Shown here: one piece after another, positions 1 through 9,146 of the stretch
Layout of the letters: every line of letters starts with the position of its first letter
How positions within the stretch are numbered: position 1 is the stretch's first letter
NCBI RefSeq assembly: GCF_014284125.1
Contig: NZ_JACOFX010000022.1
Coordinates: forward strand, 22,130-86,129
Length of the DNA stretch: 64,000 nucleotides
Reading direction: 5' to 3'
DNA from: Undibacterium umbellatum
GTDB lineage: Bacteria > Pseudomonadota > Gammaproteobacteria > Burkholderiales > Burkholderiaceae_D
Translations under genes and position numbers: made by a program
Notes under the pieces: generated by a model
What the model saw: only the letters and a program-made list of their open reading frames with translations
What the model was told of the DNA's origin: nothing
Databases searched by the model: none

Positions 1-468
1 ACCCAGATGCTGGGTAAAGTCACCCACACCATTGCGGAACCAGACCATGTACAAACCAGTCGTGGCGGCAATGATGAGGCTGGATAAATAGATGCGTCCG
101 TTCCAGCGATGGAATTTGGGCGCTCGCGCGCGAACTTGCGGTATCAATTGCAGTATGCCCGCCAGGGTGATGCTGGCTGCCAGAAAAATATGGGTGATGA
201 TGGCAAAGTTGCCTGCACTGTCTCCCTTGATATAGCCGTGTGGCAGCACGTTACTCCATGCGGCGAGATTTCCTTTCATTGCAGACAGGACATAGAAACC
301 CAGGATGTAGTAGACGAATAATAGCTGGCCTATGATGGCGACTGAAAACCACAGCATTGCAGCATACTTAAGGCTGGTCTTCGCTAGTCCATCCAGTCTT
401 TTAGACTTATGAAGTGCGTTCTCTGCCGGGTATAGATTGACAGTTTCGTAAGCGGTATCTTGGGTCAT
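1..468 (-). CDS. DUF2306-type membrane protein, C-terminus beyond window
   Basis: The reading frame starts at ATG 468 and stays open to base 1, so only the first 156 codons are seen. Reading the complement gives a short polar N-terminus, a membrane segment at about residues 37-60, a second at about 96-110, and the sequence FHRWNGRIYL followed by another hydrophobic stretch. The pattern of a hydrophobic helix, then HRWxGRxYL, then a helix ending in GLYMVW is what I know from DUF2306 membrane proteins, whose function is not established. It sits alone on the minus strand, about 120 bp upstream of the end of the LytTR regulator gene and read in the same direction. The family call is from motif memory; that this is an integral membrane protein is more certain. 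Confidence 0.7.
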   Translation of the reverse strand, partial: MTQDTAYETVNLYPAENALHKSKRLDGLAKTSLKYAAMLWFSVAIIGQLLFVYYILGFYVLSAMKGNLAAWSNVLPHGYIKGDSAGNFAIITHIFLAASITLAGILQLIPQVRARAPKFHRWNGRIYLSSLIIAATTGLYMVWFRNGVGDFTQHLG

Positions 469-587
469 TTGAAAACTCCTTTTACTGAAATGAATGGTCG
501 TGTCTGATCCTGCCGTACAGGCGTGAGCTTGCCTGCAAAGACTGGATTGCTTTTTAATGCTGCTTGTTTAAGGGGGGCAGTACGGTG

Positions 588-1370
588 CTACATCTGCCGG
601 AAAAGATGCAGGTAGCTGCGGCTGACTGGCAATACATCGGGACGGCCACGTATATGCAGTTCAGCAGTTTCATTCATGCCGCGTGTGACTTCACTGACAT
701 AATGCAGATTGACGATGACAGAGCGGTGGGTTTGGGCGAAGCGGTCAGGATCGAGTTCATCGCTGAGTTCACGTATGCTCTTGCGTATCAGAGCATCGCC
801 ACCATCCCAGGCGACCAGTGTATATTTATCGTCCGAGCGCAGGAAGGCTATTTGTTCTACCGGGATCAGGCGCACGCTATTGCCTACCGATGCTTTTATC
901 CATTGCAGGTAATTCGCCTTTGGGGTGCGCTGGCGCATGTCTGTGGCCATGCGGTCAAGCAGGGCATCATAGCTGGCCCCCAGGTCATTCGCTTGCTTCA
1001 GCCGTTGTTGCAGACGTGCGATGGTGTCTGCCAGACGTGCTTCTATGATGGGCTTGACGAGGTAATCAACAGCGCCTTGTTCAAATGCCTGTACTGCATA
1101 TTGTTCATACGCGGTAAAGAAGACGATGTGCGCCCTGCGTGCAATGGACCTGGCGGTTTCTATGCCATTCAAACCTGGCATGTGCACATCCAGGAAAACA
1201 ATATCTGGCTGGTGGATGTCGAACATTTCCACCGCTTCACGGCCATTGCGTGCCTCATCGACGATGCGCAGTTCTGGCCATAGCCGTGCCAGGTTAGTGC
1301 GCAGATGCTCTCTCAACAGAGGTTCATCATCGGCGATCAATGCGGTGACTTGCTTGGAAATTGCGTTCAT
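588..1370 (-). CDS. LytTR-family response regulator
   Basis: A 260-residue DNA-binding response regulator of the AlgR/LytR class. The receiver domain covers about residues 8-125, with the acidic pocket ADDE (13-16), the phospho-acceptor D61 in FLDVHMPG, and the conserved lysine in LVKP. The LytTR DNA-binding domain covers about 155-258 and includes RSDDKYT, FAQTHRSVIVN and LPVSRSYL. Its ATG overlaps the stop of the upstream kinase gene by four bases, so the two are translationally coupled and form one two-component system. Target genes cannot be read from the sequence. The neighbouring cupin gene is a possible target only by position. Confidence 0.93.
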   Translation of the reverse strand: MNAISKQVTALIADDEPLLREHLRTNLARLWPELRIVDEARNGREAVEMFDIHQPDIVFLDVHMPGLNGIETARSIARRAHIVFFTAYEQYAVQAFEQGAVDYLVKPIIEARLADTIARLQQRLKQANDLGASYDALLDRMATDMRQRTPKANYLQWIKASVGNSVRLIPVEQIAFLRSDDKYTLVAWDGGDALIRKSIRELSDELDPDRFAQTHRSVIVNLHYVSEVTRGMNETAELHIRGRPDVLPVSRSYLHLFRQM

Positions 1371-2443
1371 GCCTTGGCCCCCGGATGGAAAATTAATTCA
1401 ACTCGCAAACCATGTGGAGTCTGCTCATGCAAATCGACACTGGCATCCTTGCCGAAGTATGCTTGTAGCCTGGCCCTGACATTTGCCAGGCCAGTGCCGG
1501 GAACGGCGGTTTCTGCCATGCCGATGCCGGTATCTGTAACCCATAGCGTCACCATGCCGCTGCTGGCATCCTGTCTGCCGCCAACTTCTATATGCCCACT
1601 TTCAGTGCCGGGGTCTATGCCATGGCGCACTGCGTTTTCGACCAGGGTTAACAAGGCCATCGCCGGGAAGCGCAAGCTATTTAGCTCAGGTGCCAGTTTG
1701 AGTTCAAATTGCAAACGGTCGGGCATGCGCATATGCATGATTTCAAGATAAGCACTGACCAGTTGCATTTCATTTTCCAGCGTTGCATCAGCGTCATTCA
1801 GGCGCGGCATGGCTGCGCGCAGATAGGCAATCAGGTGACGCAAGACTGGAGCTGCATTCTCCGAGCCCACTTCAACCAGGGCTTGCACATTCGCCAAAGT
1901 ATTGAACAGGAAGTGTGGTTCTATCTGGGCCTGCAGCAGGCGCAGGCGGGCGTCCAGCACTTCACGTTCCAGAGCATTTTTTTCTAACTCCAGTTGCAGG
2001 CGGTCTGCACGTTCACGTTGCTTGCCTTCGCGATTGATGGCAACGACGGCGACGATGGAGCCAAAAAATATCGCAAAAATCGTGCTGGTTGCAAAACCGG
2101 ACAAGAGATTATTCGCCTTGATGAAGTTCATGAAATTGCCTGCTATCGCCACATAGGCAGCCAGACTGGCAAACGGTGCCAGGAAGCAGATGGCCAGCAC
2201 TTGCACCAGCCAGCGCGGTATCCAGCGTGGCATCCATTGCAAACGCCAGGTGCCGGACACTGTAAACGCCAGCAGCATGACCATGGCAATGAAAGTCGTG
2301 CGCCTGAGCACCAGCCAGAAAGGTGACTGAAATATAGGTGTGGTCACCCAGGCGATCAATACACTGATAATGAGCACCACGACAATTTGTCGTGGTCTTG
2401 GCAGTGCGGGCCAGTGTGGCTTGTTTGGGGTGGCGGTTTTCAT
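1367..2443 (-). CDS. LytS/YehU-type sensor histidine kinase
   Basis: A 358-residue membrane kinase. Four hydrophobic segments (about residues 20-36, 48-66, 78-103 and 112-137) form the sensor, followed by a short coiled coil (about 138-165). The His_kinase domain carries IEPHFLFNTLANVQ, with phospho-acceptor H177. The HATPase domain carries the N box LVENAVRHGI, the D box VTDTGIGM and the G box GTGLANVRARL. All key residues are present. There is no periplasmic loop large enough for a ligand domain, so the stimulus is probably sensed within the membrane (inference). The gene overlaps the LytTR regulator by four bases. The start at ATG 2443 is the first methionine and gives the expected short cytoplasmic lead. 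Confidence 0.93.
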   Translation of the reverse strand: MKTATPNKPHWPALPRPRQIVVVLIISVLIAWVTTPIFQSPFWLVLRRTTFIAMVMLLAFTVSGTWRLQWMPRWIPRWLVQVLAICFLAPFASLAAYVAIAGNFMNFIKANNLLSGFATSTIFAIFFGSIVAVVAINREGKQRERADRLQLELEKNALEREVLDARLRLLQAQIEPHFLFNTLANVQALVEVGSENAAPVLRHLIAYLRAAMPRLNDADATLENEMQLVSAYLEIMHMRMPDRLQFELKLAPELNSLRFPAMALLTLVENAVRHGIDPGTESGHIEVGGRQDASSGMVTLWVTDTGIGMAETAVPGTGLANVRARLQAYFGKDASVDLHEQTPHGLRVELIFHPGAKA

Positions 2444-2585
2444 GTAGCCAAGATAGCGGTAAGTGCTGTTTTCAACAAGCGGCCTAGCGCAGGTTTGCGA
2501 CTGATGACGGTTTTCGGGGCTTGAATGACGGAGGAGTATTAAACCCGTCCTGCCGGGTGGCAGGACAGTACAGTGCTTTAGCCAG

Positions 2586-3032
2586 TTATGGTGCAGAGGC
2601 GGGGCTCGCCAGGGGTTTGTCCTTGTCTACCACGTAGACACCCACCAGCTTGATGGGCACGCTGCCATTGTTTTTTGCGCTATGGACGACACCGGCGGGG
2701 ATGACAAAACCTTCCCCAGCTTTGACCTTGCGCGCAGCCTGGTTGGCGACCAGCAGTTCTGCTTCGCCTTCCATGACATAGCTGATTTCATCTCCAGGAT
2801 GCGTATGCCAGCCCACCACGGCACCCGCAGCAATTTCTACCCGGGCAATCACATCTTCCTTGCCTGGGATGGATGAATCAGCCTTGGTGACGATGGTGCG
2901 GGTAATGCCCGTGTTTTGTGCCAGCAGTGTGCCGCTGATCAGCAAGAGGCTGATGGCAGTCAATTGGCGCAAGCGTTTTGTTGTGGTCGTATGCAAGAGA
3001 AGTCTCCCATGTTGGATAGTAATGATGCTCAT
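2586..3032 (-). CDS. Secreted cupin-domain protein
   Basis: A small single-cupin protein. Cupin motif 1 is seen in GWHTHPGDEISYVMEG, with the metal-binding His, His and Glu. Motif 2 is in VIPAGVVHSAKN. A signal peptide ending near LLAQN implies export. Such stand-alone secreted cupins have no fixed function. The start is uncertain. ATG 3032 has no good Shine-Dalgarno of its own and overlaps the stop of a 7-codon reading frame at 3052-3029 that has a strong AAGGATGG upstream. A TTG at 2996 is preceded by GGGAGA and would give a shorter, textbook signal peptide (MHTTTTKRLRQLTA...). I list the ATG and regard the TTG as about equally likely. Confidence 0.8.
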   Translation of the reverse strand: MSIITIQHGRLLLHTTTTKRLRQLTAISLLLISGTLLAQNTGITRTIVTKADSSIPGKEDVIARVEIAAGAVVGWHTHPGDEISYVMEGEAELLVANQAARKVKAGEGFVIPAGVVHSAKNNGSVPIKLVGVYVVDKDKPLASPASAP

Positions 3033-3191
3033 GCGTTGCTGCGCATGGTCATAATTACCATCCTTTTTAATGTGGGAGTCAAGTTGAAATGACGCTAACT
3101 TGCACGGGTGTTGTTTCCTGAATCTCGCAAAACTGACGGGCTTGGTGTGAGCATGGCCCACACGATTTTAAGAGGCCCTTCGAGAGGTCAA

Positions 3192-4517
3192 TCAGGCGTC
3201 GGCAGTTTTCACCAGGCCATCGGGCGTATCTTTGGTTGCTGTTTCCTTGCCATGATTGGCACTGTCACCAAAGGAGACAAAGCGTGTCATGACCAGTACA
3301 GGGATGGCGCTGAGCAAGACCCACAAAAAGAAATTCTTGTAACCCAGGGCAATTTGTATGTCGCCACTGATGGTTTTGAAAAATACAAAGCCCAGTTGCA
3401 TGACACCTGTACCCAGCGCATAGTGGGCGGTCTGGTATTTGCCGGGGGCAACCACTTGCATGATAAACAGGATCAGACCAACGAAGCCAAAGCCATAACC
3501 AAACATCTCAAATGCCAGCGCGGCAGTGATGATTGTCATGCTCTCGGGCAAACTGCTGCTGAGGAAGAAGAAGGCCAGGTTGGGAGTATTCATGGCCAGG
3601 ATCAGCCAAGGCAGGGCACGCTTCAAGCCCAGCCATGAAGCAAAATACCCACCCAGTATGCTGCCACACAAAAACGCAATCGTACCCGCTATGCCGTAAG
3701 CGGTTCCGACTTGATCGGTAGTCAGACCCAGTCCGCCCAGGTTCTTGGCTTCACGCAGGAATAGTGGGCCTATGGTTTGTATTTGCCCTTCCGCAGCGCG
3801 GAACAGGATAATGAAAACGATGGCCAGCCAGATGCCGGGTTTTTTGAAAAAATCAATAATCACATCTTGCAAGGTGACGAAGATGCTATGCATGGAGGCT
3901 TTAGGTGCAGCATTTTTTTCACCAGGCAATGCCCAGCTGTTATAGAGGCCCAGACTGAATAGCAGGACACCCATGATGGCAAAAATAATGGTCCATGCTT
4001 GAGCGGGAGGCAAGGTTTTTTCCAGGTAACCAGCCAGATACACCAGGCCACCCAGGGAAATAAATTTTGCTCCATTAAAAAATGCACCTTGCCAGCCTGC
4101 ATACTTGGCTTGCAGTCTGTTGCTGAGGCTGGCCATATACAAGCCATCGGCGGCGATGTCATGCGTCGCTGAGGAAAACGCCACGACGCCGAACAAGGCA
4201 ATGCTGATTGCAAAATAGGCTGGCAACTGAAGTGACAGTGCCACCAGGCCCAATGCCGCGCCACCAATCAGTTGGAATATGATGACCAGCATTTTCTTGC
4301 TGCCAGCAGCCTCAAGGAAAGGACTCCACAATGATTTGAAGACCCAGGCCAAGCCAAGCAGACCTGTCCAGTGAGCAATCTGGTCGTTTTGTACACCCAT
4401 GCTTTTATACATCAGGCCAGCGATCAGGGCGACGGCGTAGAACGGCAGGCCGGATGCAAGGTACAGGCTGGGCACCCAGCGCATGGGATGGGGTGTATTG
4501 GTTTTTTCTATGCTCAT
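3192..4517 (-). CDS. AmpG-like MFS transporter next to nagX
   Basis: A polytopic transporter of about 441 residues with some twelve hydrophobic segments. The N-terminus (SLYLASGLPFYAV) and the HDIAADGLYM loop are like those of AmpG/SLC33-type MFS proteins, which carry muropeptides or amino-sugar compounds. ATG 4517 is chosen over the more distal 4625 because the residues before it are polar and basic, and because the hydrophobic family-like core begins soon after MRWVPSLYL. It is divergent from a NagX-type acetyltransferase across a 399-bp gap, which supports a role in uptake of GlcNAc-containing sugars or muropeptides. The substrate is inferred. The C-terminal tail of about 30 residues is charged and cytoplasmic. 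Confidence 0.8.
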   Translation of the reverse strand: MSIEKTNTPHPMRWVPSLYLASGLPFYAVALIAGLMYKSMGVQNDQIAHWTGLLGLAWVFKSLWSPFLEAAGSKKMLVIIFQLIGGAALGLVALSLQLPAYFAISIALFGVVAFSSATHDIAADGLYMASLSNRLQAKYAGWQGAFFNGAKFISLGGLVYLAGYLEKTLPPAQAWTIIFAIMGVLLFSLGLYNSWALPGEKNAAPKASMHSIFVTLQDVIIDFFKKPGIWLAIVFIILFRAAEGQIQTIGPLFLREAKNLGGLGLTTDQVGTAYGIAGTIAFLCGSILGGYFASWLGLKRALPWLILAMNTPNLAFFFLSSSLPESMTIITAALAFEMFGYGFGFVGLILFIMQVVAPGKYQTAHYALGTGVMQLGFVFFKTISGDIQIALGYKNFFLWVLLSAIPVLVMTRFVSFGDSANHGKETATKDTPDGLVKTADA

Positions 4518-4916
4518 GGACTTGTCTCTACAGATTAATTTTCTTGAAACCCGTGTTCTCGGTTTATTTGTTTTGTATTTCCTTGCCAGCGCTACAAACA
4601 TACTAGCCACAAAATTGCCGGTCAACTGGTTTTATATTTGCAATGCCACTTAAGTGCCAGTAAGATGTGGATCACTTGAAATTGGTCTGTAATTGTAGGC
4701 GGCTTGTCTGTGAATTTTCGATATTTTTACTATGGAAATAGGTTTTTTTTCATAGCTTTAATATACAAGACCAGATTCAATACCACTTTGTCAGATTTTA
4801 ACACTGGTATTATCCTGCGTGTGACCCGGTTCCAGGCTTTTTCTTTGGTCGGGTGATGTAGCAGGCATAAATTGGTATTTCTGCACTGGTCTCAGTGCAC
4901 TAGGGAGAACTTGGAT
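4518..4916. promoter_or_regulatory. Divergent regulatory region of MFS gene and nagX
   Basis: No gene is seen in these 399 bp. The stretch is AT-rich, with T-tracts near 4742-4750. AATACCA occurs at 4779-4785, and its complement TGGTATT at 4805-4811 and again at 4873-4879. Directly ahead of the nagX Shine-Dalgarno lies a perfect 7-bp dyad, TGCACTG-gtct-CAGTGCA (4882-4899). These could be operators for a regulator shared by the two divergent genes. No regulator gene is adjacent, and the assignment is inference. Confidence 0.35.
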
Positions 4917-5990
4917 ATGTCTACAGTAAAACGTTACGCAGCATTGGATGCCATGCGAGGCTTAACGGTCGCCGCCATGCTTTTTGTCAATAATGCTGGT
5001 GACTGGTCGCATGTCTTCCCCTGGCTGGAACATGCCGCATGGCATGGTTGCACGCCTGCGGATTTTATTTTTCCATTTTTCCTGTTCATACTCGGTGCTT
5101 CTTTGGCGATGTCGCTTGATGCACAATTAGGCAAGGGCATGGATGTGGCTGCGGTGCGCAAGAGCATACTCTGGCGCAGCCTGCGCATGTTCCTGCTGGG
5201 CGTGGTCTTGCATTTGATTGCCTGGGCATTGATTGATGGCCGCCACTTCCGCCTTATGGGCGTCTTGCAGCGCATAGGCATTTGCTATGCGGTGGTTGCC
5301 TGCCTGATTATTCATGTGCGGCAATTGTCCAGCCAGGTCATGGTTTGCCTTGCTGCCATGCTGGCTTATTGGGCCTTGCTGGTATGGAGTGGCTCTTATG
5401 AGCCGCACCTGAACCTGGTGGACAAGATAGATACGGCAGTGCTGGGCAAGCTGGCCTATAGCTATGATGTACAAACCGGTCTGGCACAAGAGCCTGAAGG
5501 TTTGCTGTCAACCCTGATGGCCATGGTCAGTGTCATCTTCGGTGTCTGGGCGGGCAGGGCCATGCGGGATGGTCAGTTGAAGCAAATGCTGGCAGGTGCT
5601 GCCGGCTTGATCTTGCTGGCGCTGATCTGGTCGGCTTATCTGCCCTTCAACAAGCAATTGTGGACACCATCCTTTGTTTGCTGGACCAGTGCCTGGGCGA
5701 TCTTGCTTTTGTTGGGCATGCACTTGTTGATAGACAAGCAGTGCTGGCCAGCCATAGGAAAAAGTTTTGGCGTGAACGCGATAGCTGCTTATGCCGGAGC
5801 CTGGCTGGCGACTTGTGTATTGGCCTGGACTGGGTGGGATAATGCGATTTACCAACAAGTATTTGCACCAATGCTGGTCAGGCAATTTGGCGAAAATTTT
5901 TCATCCTTCGCCTATGCCGCTGCCTTTACTTTGGTATTTGCTGCCCTGACTTTTGCGATGAACAAAAAGGGGTGGCGAATTACTATTTGA
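4917..5990 (+). CDS. nagX: NagX-like heparan-alpha-glucosaminide N-acetyltransferase family protein
   Basis: A 357-residue membrane protein with about ten hydrophobic segments. The N-terminus carries the family motif ALDAMRGLTVAAMLFVNN, followed by GCTPADFIFPFFLFILG. These identify the DUF5009/HGSNAT-like family. In proteobacteria it is called NagX and is found in GlcNAc and chitin utilisation loci, where a transmembrane acetyl-transfer role is proposed. ATG 4917 is preceded by AGGGAGAA at 4902-4909. An upstream in-frame ATG at 4872 would lie in the operator-like region and is rejected. The AmpG-like transporter is divergent. No nagA, nagB or NagK gene is present in the window, so the pathway context is incomplete. 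Confidence 0.82.
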   Translation: MSTVKRYAALDAMRGLTVAAMLFVNNAGDWSHVFPWLEHAAWHGCTPADFIFPFFLFILGASLAMSLDAQLGKGMDVAAVRKSILWRSLRMFLLGVVLHLIAWALIDGRHFRLMGVLQRIGICYAVVACLIIHVRQLSSQVMVCLAAMLAYWALLVWSGSYEPHLNLVDKIDTAVLGKLAYSYDVQTGLAQEPEGLLSTLMAMVSVIFGVWAGRAMRDGQLKQMLAGAAGLILLALIWSAYLPFNKQLWTPSFVCWTSAWAILLLLGMHLLIDKQCWPAIGKSFGVNAIAAYAGAWLATCVLAWTGWDNAIYQQVFAPMLVRQFGENFSSFAYAAAFTLVFAALTFAMNKKGWRITI

Positions 5991-6046
5991 GTATTGTCTG
6001 GGACGGATGCTCCAGCCAGATGCGGCAGCTGGCTGGGGCAGTTTTT

Positions 6047-6883
6047 TTACATCATCAGGGCAGTGGCGAGCGTATCAATTTGCTCTTCCTGCTCTTCCAT
6101 GATGATCTGGAAGCTGCTGTCCTCAGTGTCAAAATTCAGGCGACGGGCAAAGCGTTTATTGTATTCCCTGTCTACATCGTGCAGGGGTGACAATACCGGC
6201 GCGATATCATTTGCCAGGATCAGGGTGTCACCAAGGGACTCTGGCGGGAAGGCGCAAACGCCGTGCCACATGGCTTCCACCGCGTTCATGACACTCTCAG
6301 GTATATTCAACTGGCGCATGATGCCTCGGCCTATCATGCGCTCACCATATTCGATCCAGATTTCTGGTTCGCCATCAAGCAAGCCAGGGAATTCTTCTGC
6401 ACGCGAAATCAGGTAAAAACCACCTATCTCATGCACGATACCCGCAAACATGGCGGTTTCAGGATCAACCCTGGTCACTTGTTTGGCAATCACCTGCGCC
6501 AGGGAAGATACGTGGGCAGAGTGCTCCCATAGTCTGTCAGCCTTGGCTTTCAAGACCGGGTCTGTGACCTTGCTATTGAGCTGGCGTACGATGACAGCAG
6601 CCAACATAGCTTTCAGGGTGCGAAAACCCAGGCGGTTAACTGCCAGCCTGACATGCGTGATTTCATTGGTGGAGCGGCGGTAGGCGGCTGAGTTGGCAAT
6701 TGCCACGGTGCGTGCAGAAAGCAGCGGGTCGGCCATGATGAGTTTGGCTGCCGTATCGATATGGCAATCAGGATCATCAAGGATACGCTGTAGTTTTAGC
6801 GAAGCTTCCACATTGGTAGGGAAGACGATATCCCCACGATTGACTTCCGCGGCTATGCTTTTAAAAATTTCCAACCTGTCCAT
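6047..6883 (-). CDS. HDOD-domain protein
   Basis: A 278-residue cytoplasmic protein made almost wholly of an HDOD domain. Features seen are FPTNVEASLKLQRILDDPD at the N-terminus, the region ADPLLSARTVAIANSAAYRR, and the HD-like segment LWEHSAHVSSLAQVIAKQV followed by AGIVHEIGGFYLI. HDOD proteins resemble HD phosphohydrolases but usually lack catalysis. They act in signalling, often with chemotaxis or cyclic-di-GMP pathways. ATG 6883 has GGGAGAAA just upstream. The longer frame from 6919 has no such site. It is convergent with nagX and appears to be a single-gene unit. Confidence 0.87.
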   Translation of the reverse strand: MDRLEIFKSIAAEVNRGDIVFPTNVEASLKLQRILDDPDCHIDTAAKLIMADPLLSARTVAIANSAAYRRSTNEITHVRLAVNRLGFRTLKAMLAAVIVRQLNSKVTDPVLKAKADRLWEHSAHVSSLAQVIAKQVTRVDPETAMFAGIVHEIGGFYLISRAEEFPGLLDGEPEIWIEYGERMIGRGIMRQLNIPESVMNAVEAMWHGVCAFPPESLGDTLILANDIAPVLSPLHDVDREYNKRFARRLNFDTEDSSFQIIMEEQEEQIDTLATALMM

Positions 6884-7108
6884 GACTTTCTCCCGGTAAT
6901 CATCTGGCGATCCCTCCACTCATTGGCCTGTTTGCTACATGAACTCGCATGTTGTGGCTAATACATCATACTAAAAGTTGCCATGAGGAATGATCGACTG
7001 CCTTCATGATAGTCAAAAAATTCTCAAAAGCAACTTTAAATTTAACTTTATTTTGCAATCATTCTCAGTCTGCCAATAGCATACGCGCTAAGAGAAATGA
7101 TGCAAGTT

Positions 7109-8404
7109 TTAATCAGGGGGGTAATTTACCAAAATTTCCACCACTGCGTATATAGACGGAAAATCATCTCTTTGTACTTTGGCATGGTAAACCCCGCTTT
7201 TTGTCGGTGCAGTATAGACGCCTTGCAGGCTGATTTCTCCAGCGCCAGCTTCGACGATGCTCCAGCTGACTGGCTCGCGTAAGTACTCGACATTGGGCGG
7301 ATAGTTGATATCTGCTTTTAGTGCAATGTTTCCACCCGGCATGACGTTGACGATGTGGTGCGCTACACTCAGGGTCGGAACAAAGCCGGGTGAGGTAGTA
7401 TTGACGATCACCAGTGCCGTTGCACTAAGGGTAGGGAAGTCTTCTCTTTGTGCCCGTACATGATAAATGCCAGCCTTGCTGGGGGCGGTGTACTCACCAT
7501 TGCTGCTGATGCTGCCACCGTCTGCTTCCACAACTTGCCATTTGACCGGCTGGCGAATGTATTCGACGTTTTGCAGATAATCGATTTTTGCCGTGATCAC
7601 TTGCTTGCCAGCTGGTTCTAGTATCAGTGCCGCCGGGAAAACATCGATTCTGGCAGCGGTTTCCCACAAGCCTGGGCCGCTGCAAGATAAAGATTTCCCA
7701 TCCTCTCCCATCACTACGCAACCGTGGCGGCCAAATGCCATGATGCCGGGCGTGGTTTTGGTCAGCATATTCAACAAAGGTTGATACAGATTGTTGGCCA
7801 GCGCGAGGTTCAAGGTATCCAGCATTTTGTCTTGTGTATCTCCAGCGCCGGGGTTTGCTGTGGTGGCTGCTTTCAGGGGGCGGCTTAAAAAGTCGCTGAG
7901 GCTGCTGGTATCGAGCAAGCCACTCAATACGGCACTGACATCGGCTTGCGCCGCTTTGATATTGCCTGCAGTCGCTGTCTTGCTGATGGTATCGAAGTCC
8001 GGATTGGCAAATACCTTATTCATGTCAGCCAGCATTAGTCTGGTGGAGAGCATTTCCGTCAGGGGTGTCAGATTGATGGTGCCGTCACTGGTGGCAATGG
8101 CATGCAGTGTTCTTGAATTGCCGGGATTGGTGGTTTCCAGTACGCAGGGTAAAGAGCTGCCCGCTGGTAGGGAAATTTCAAACGTGCCGTCGATCGCTGT
8201 CTTCGTGGCACCGTTGCCTGATCGGCATTTGACATTGACAATTGCGCCAACAATGGCCAGGCCAGCCGCTGCCGTGCCACGCAAAGTTGGGCCTGCAACT
8301 TGTGGGGCTTGAGTATTAAGAGTACTACTAGCACCGCCGCAGGCCAGCAGCAGGCTGCTAATCAGGCAGATACTGCCTGTAAGTATGAGTTGTCGGGCGT
8401 TCAA
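7109..8404 (-). CDS. Lipoprotein with two Ig-like repeats
   Basis: A 431-residue predicted lipoprotein. The signal peptide ends in a lipobox LLLACGG, with the lipidated cysteine at about residue 22. The middle (about 35-230) has a carboxypeptidase-regulatory-like start (GTAAAGLAIVGAIVNV...GTFEISLPAGS). The C-terminal half holds two tandem repeats of about 85 residues, each with a (V/A)DYxxNVEYxRxPV(K/S)W segment and ending in GxYTAPxKxGxYH and QRxDFP. They look like bacterial Ig-like surface modules. No enzyme motif was recognised. It is monocistronic and probably anchored in the outer membrane. Function unknown. Confidence 0.82.
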   Translation of the reverse strand: MNARQLILTGSICLISSLLLACGGASSTLNTQAPQVAGPTLRGTAAAGLAIVGAIVNVKCRSGNGATKTAIDGTFEISLPAGSSLPCVLETTNPGNSRTLHAIATSDGTINLTPLTEMLSTRLMLADMNKVFANPDFDTISKTATAGNIKAAQADVSAVLSGLLDTSSLSDFLSRPLKAATTANPGAGDTQDKMLDTLNLALANNLYQPLLNMLTKTTPGIMAFGRHGCVVMGEDGKSLSCSGPGLWETAARIDVFPAALILEPAGKQVITAKIDYLQNVEYIRQPVKWQVVEADGGSISSNGEYTAPSKAGIYHVRAQREDFPTLSATALVIVNTTSPGFVPTLSVAHHIVNVMPGGNIALKADINYPPNVEYLREPVSWSIVEAGAGEISLQGVYTAPTKSGVYHAKVQRDDFPSIYAVVEILVNYPPD

Positions 8405-8591
8405 TTTATCGTCTCACTAATTGTTTTGTCGTTCTATCAGCATAGATGCTGATGCCTTGGACATATTCATGGAGATGTCGATAAATTGTCATTGTTTTGT
8501 ACTCATGGCAAGTTTGCGCAAGACGATTGCCGCTCGGTTTGGGATTTGCAGATCGTATTCAATTCATTTCCATTAGCGTCCACTGGACTTG

Positions 8592-9047
8592 TTACACCAC
8601 TCTCTTGTCAGCATCATTCAATATAGATGTTAGTGCGGGAATGCTGGCTTTCTCTTGCAAATCGCCCAGGGCATGGGCAACGCTTGATCTTACTCGCGGA
8701 TCGTCATCCTTCAACAAGTGCAACATAGCATCCAGCCAGCGAGTTTCGCCGATATCGCCAAGTGCGCCATCTGGGTCACTTAGCAGGGCAGCTATGGCAG
8801 GACAGGTTTCAGGAAAGCGCATTTCACTTAAACCCCAGACAGCTATTTGCCATATTGCCGGGCGTTGGCCTTGCAAGGCGAGTGTCATCTTGTGCCACAC
8901 GGTCAACTCACTCGCAAAGCCCGCTTCGAAAATAATGGTGTGATTGCCACTACCCGCATGGAATTCATGCAGCTGACATCCGCCTACGTTAACGATGCCG
9001 TCAAACCAATTGCGGCCGCACGATTGCTGAGACAGATTGCTGAAATG
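8592..9047 (-). pseudogene. Hydrolase N-terminus fused to HEAT repeats, no start codon
   Basis: The frame is open from just after a TAG at 9050-9048 down to TAA at 8594-8592. The first part reads like the N-terminus of an alpha/beta hydrolase (NWFDGIVNVGGCQLHEFHAG, then TIIFEAGFASELTVWHKM). The second part reads as HEAT repeats (PETCPAIAALLSD, then DDDPRVRSSVAHALGDLQ, then KASIPALTSILNDADKRVV). There is no ATG ahead of the hydrolase-like part. The first usable starts are TTG 8906 and ATG 8888, inside it. No catalytic serine motif follows. The likeliest reading is a remnant formed by deletion between two genes. A short HEAT protein translated from TTG 8906 is the alternative. It begins only a few bases below the phytase operon terminator. 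Confidence 0.6.
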
Positions 9048-9054
9048 CTAGCGG

Positions 9055-9093
9055 AAATAGAAAAGACCTGCGCCTTTGGAAAAGAGGCAGGTC
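9055..9093 (-). terminator. Terminator of the TonB receptor-phytase operon
   Basis: On the minus strand a 7-bp perfect stem, GACCTGC (9093-9087) and GCAGGTC (9071-9065), is followed by TTTTCTATTT. It lies about 50 bp past the phytase stop. Confidence 0.75.
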
Positions 9094-9146
9094 CTTGCTA
9101 TGTGAACTTTAATTGCGATATCGATACTGCGCTTTGGAAGCGCGCG

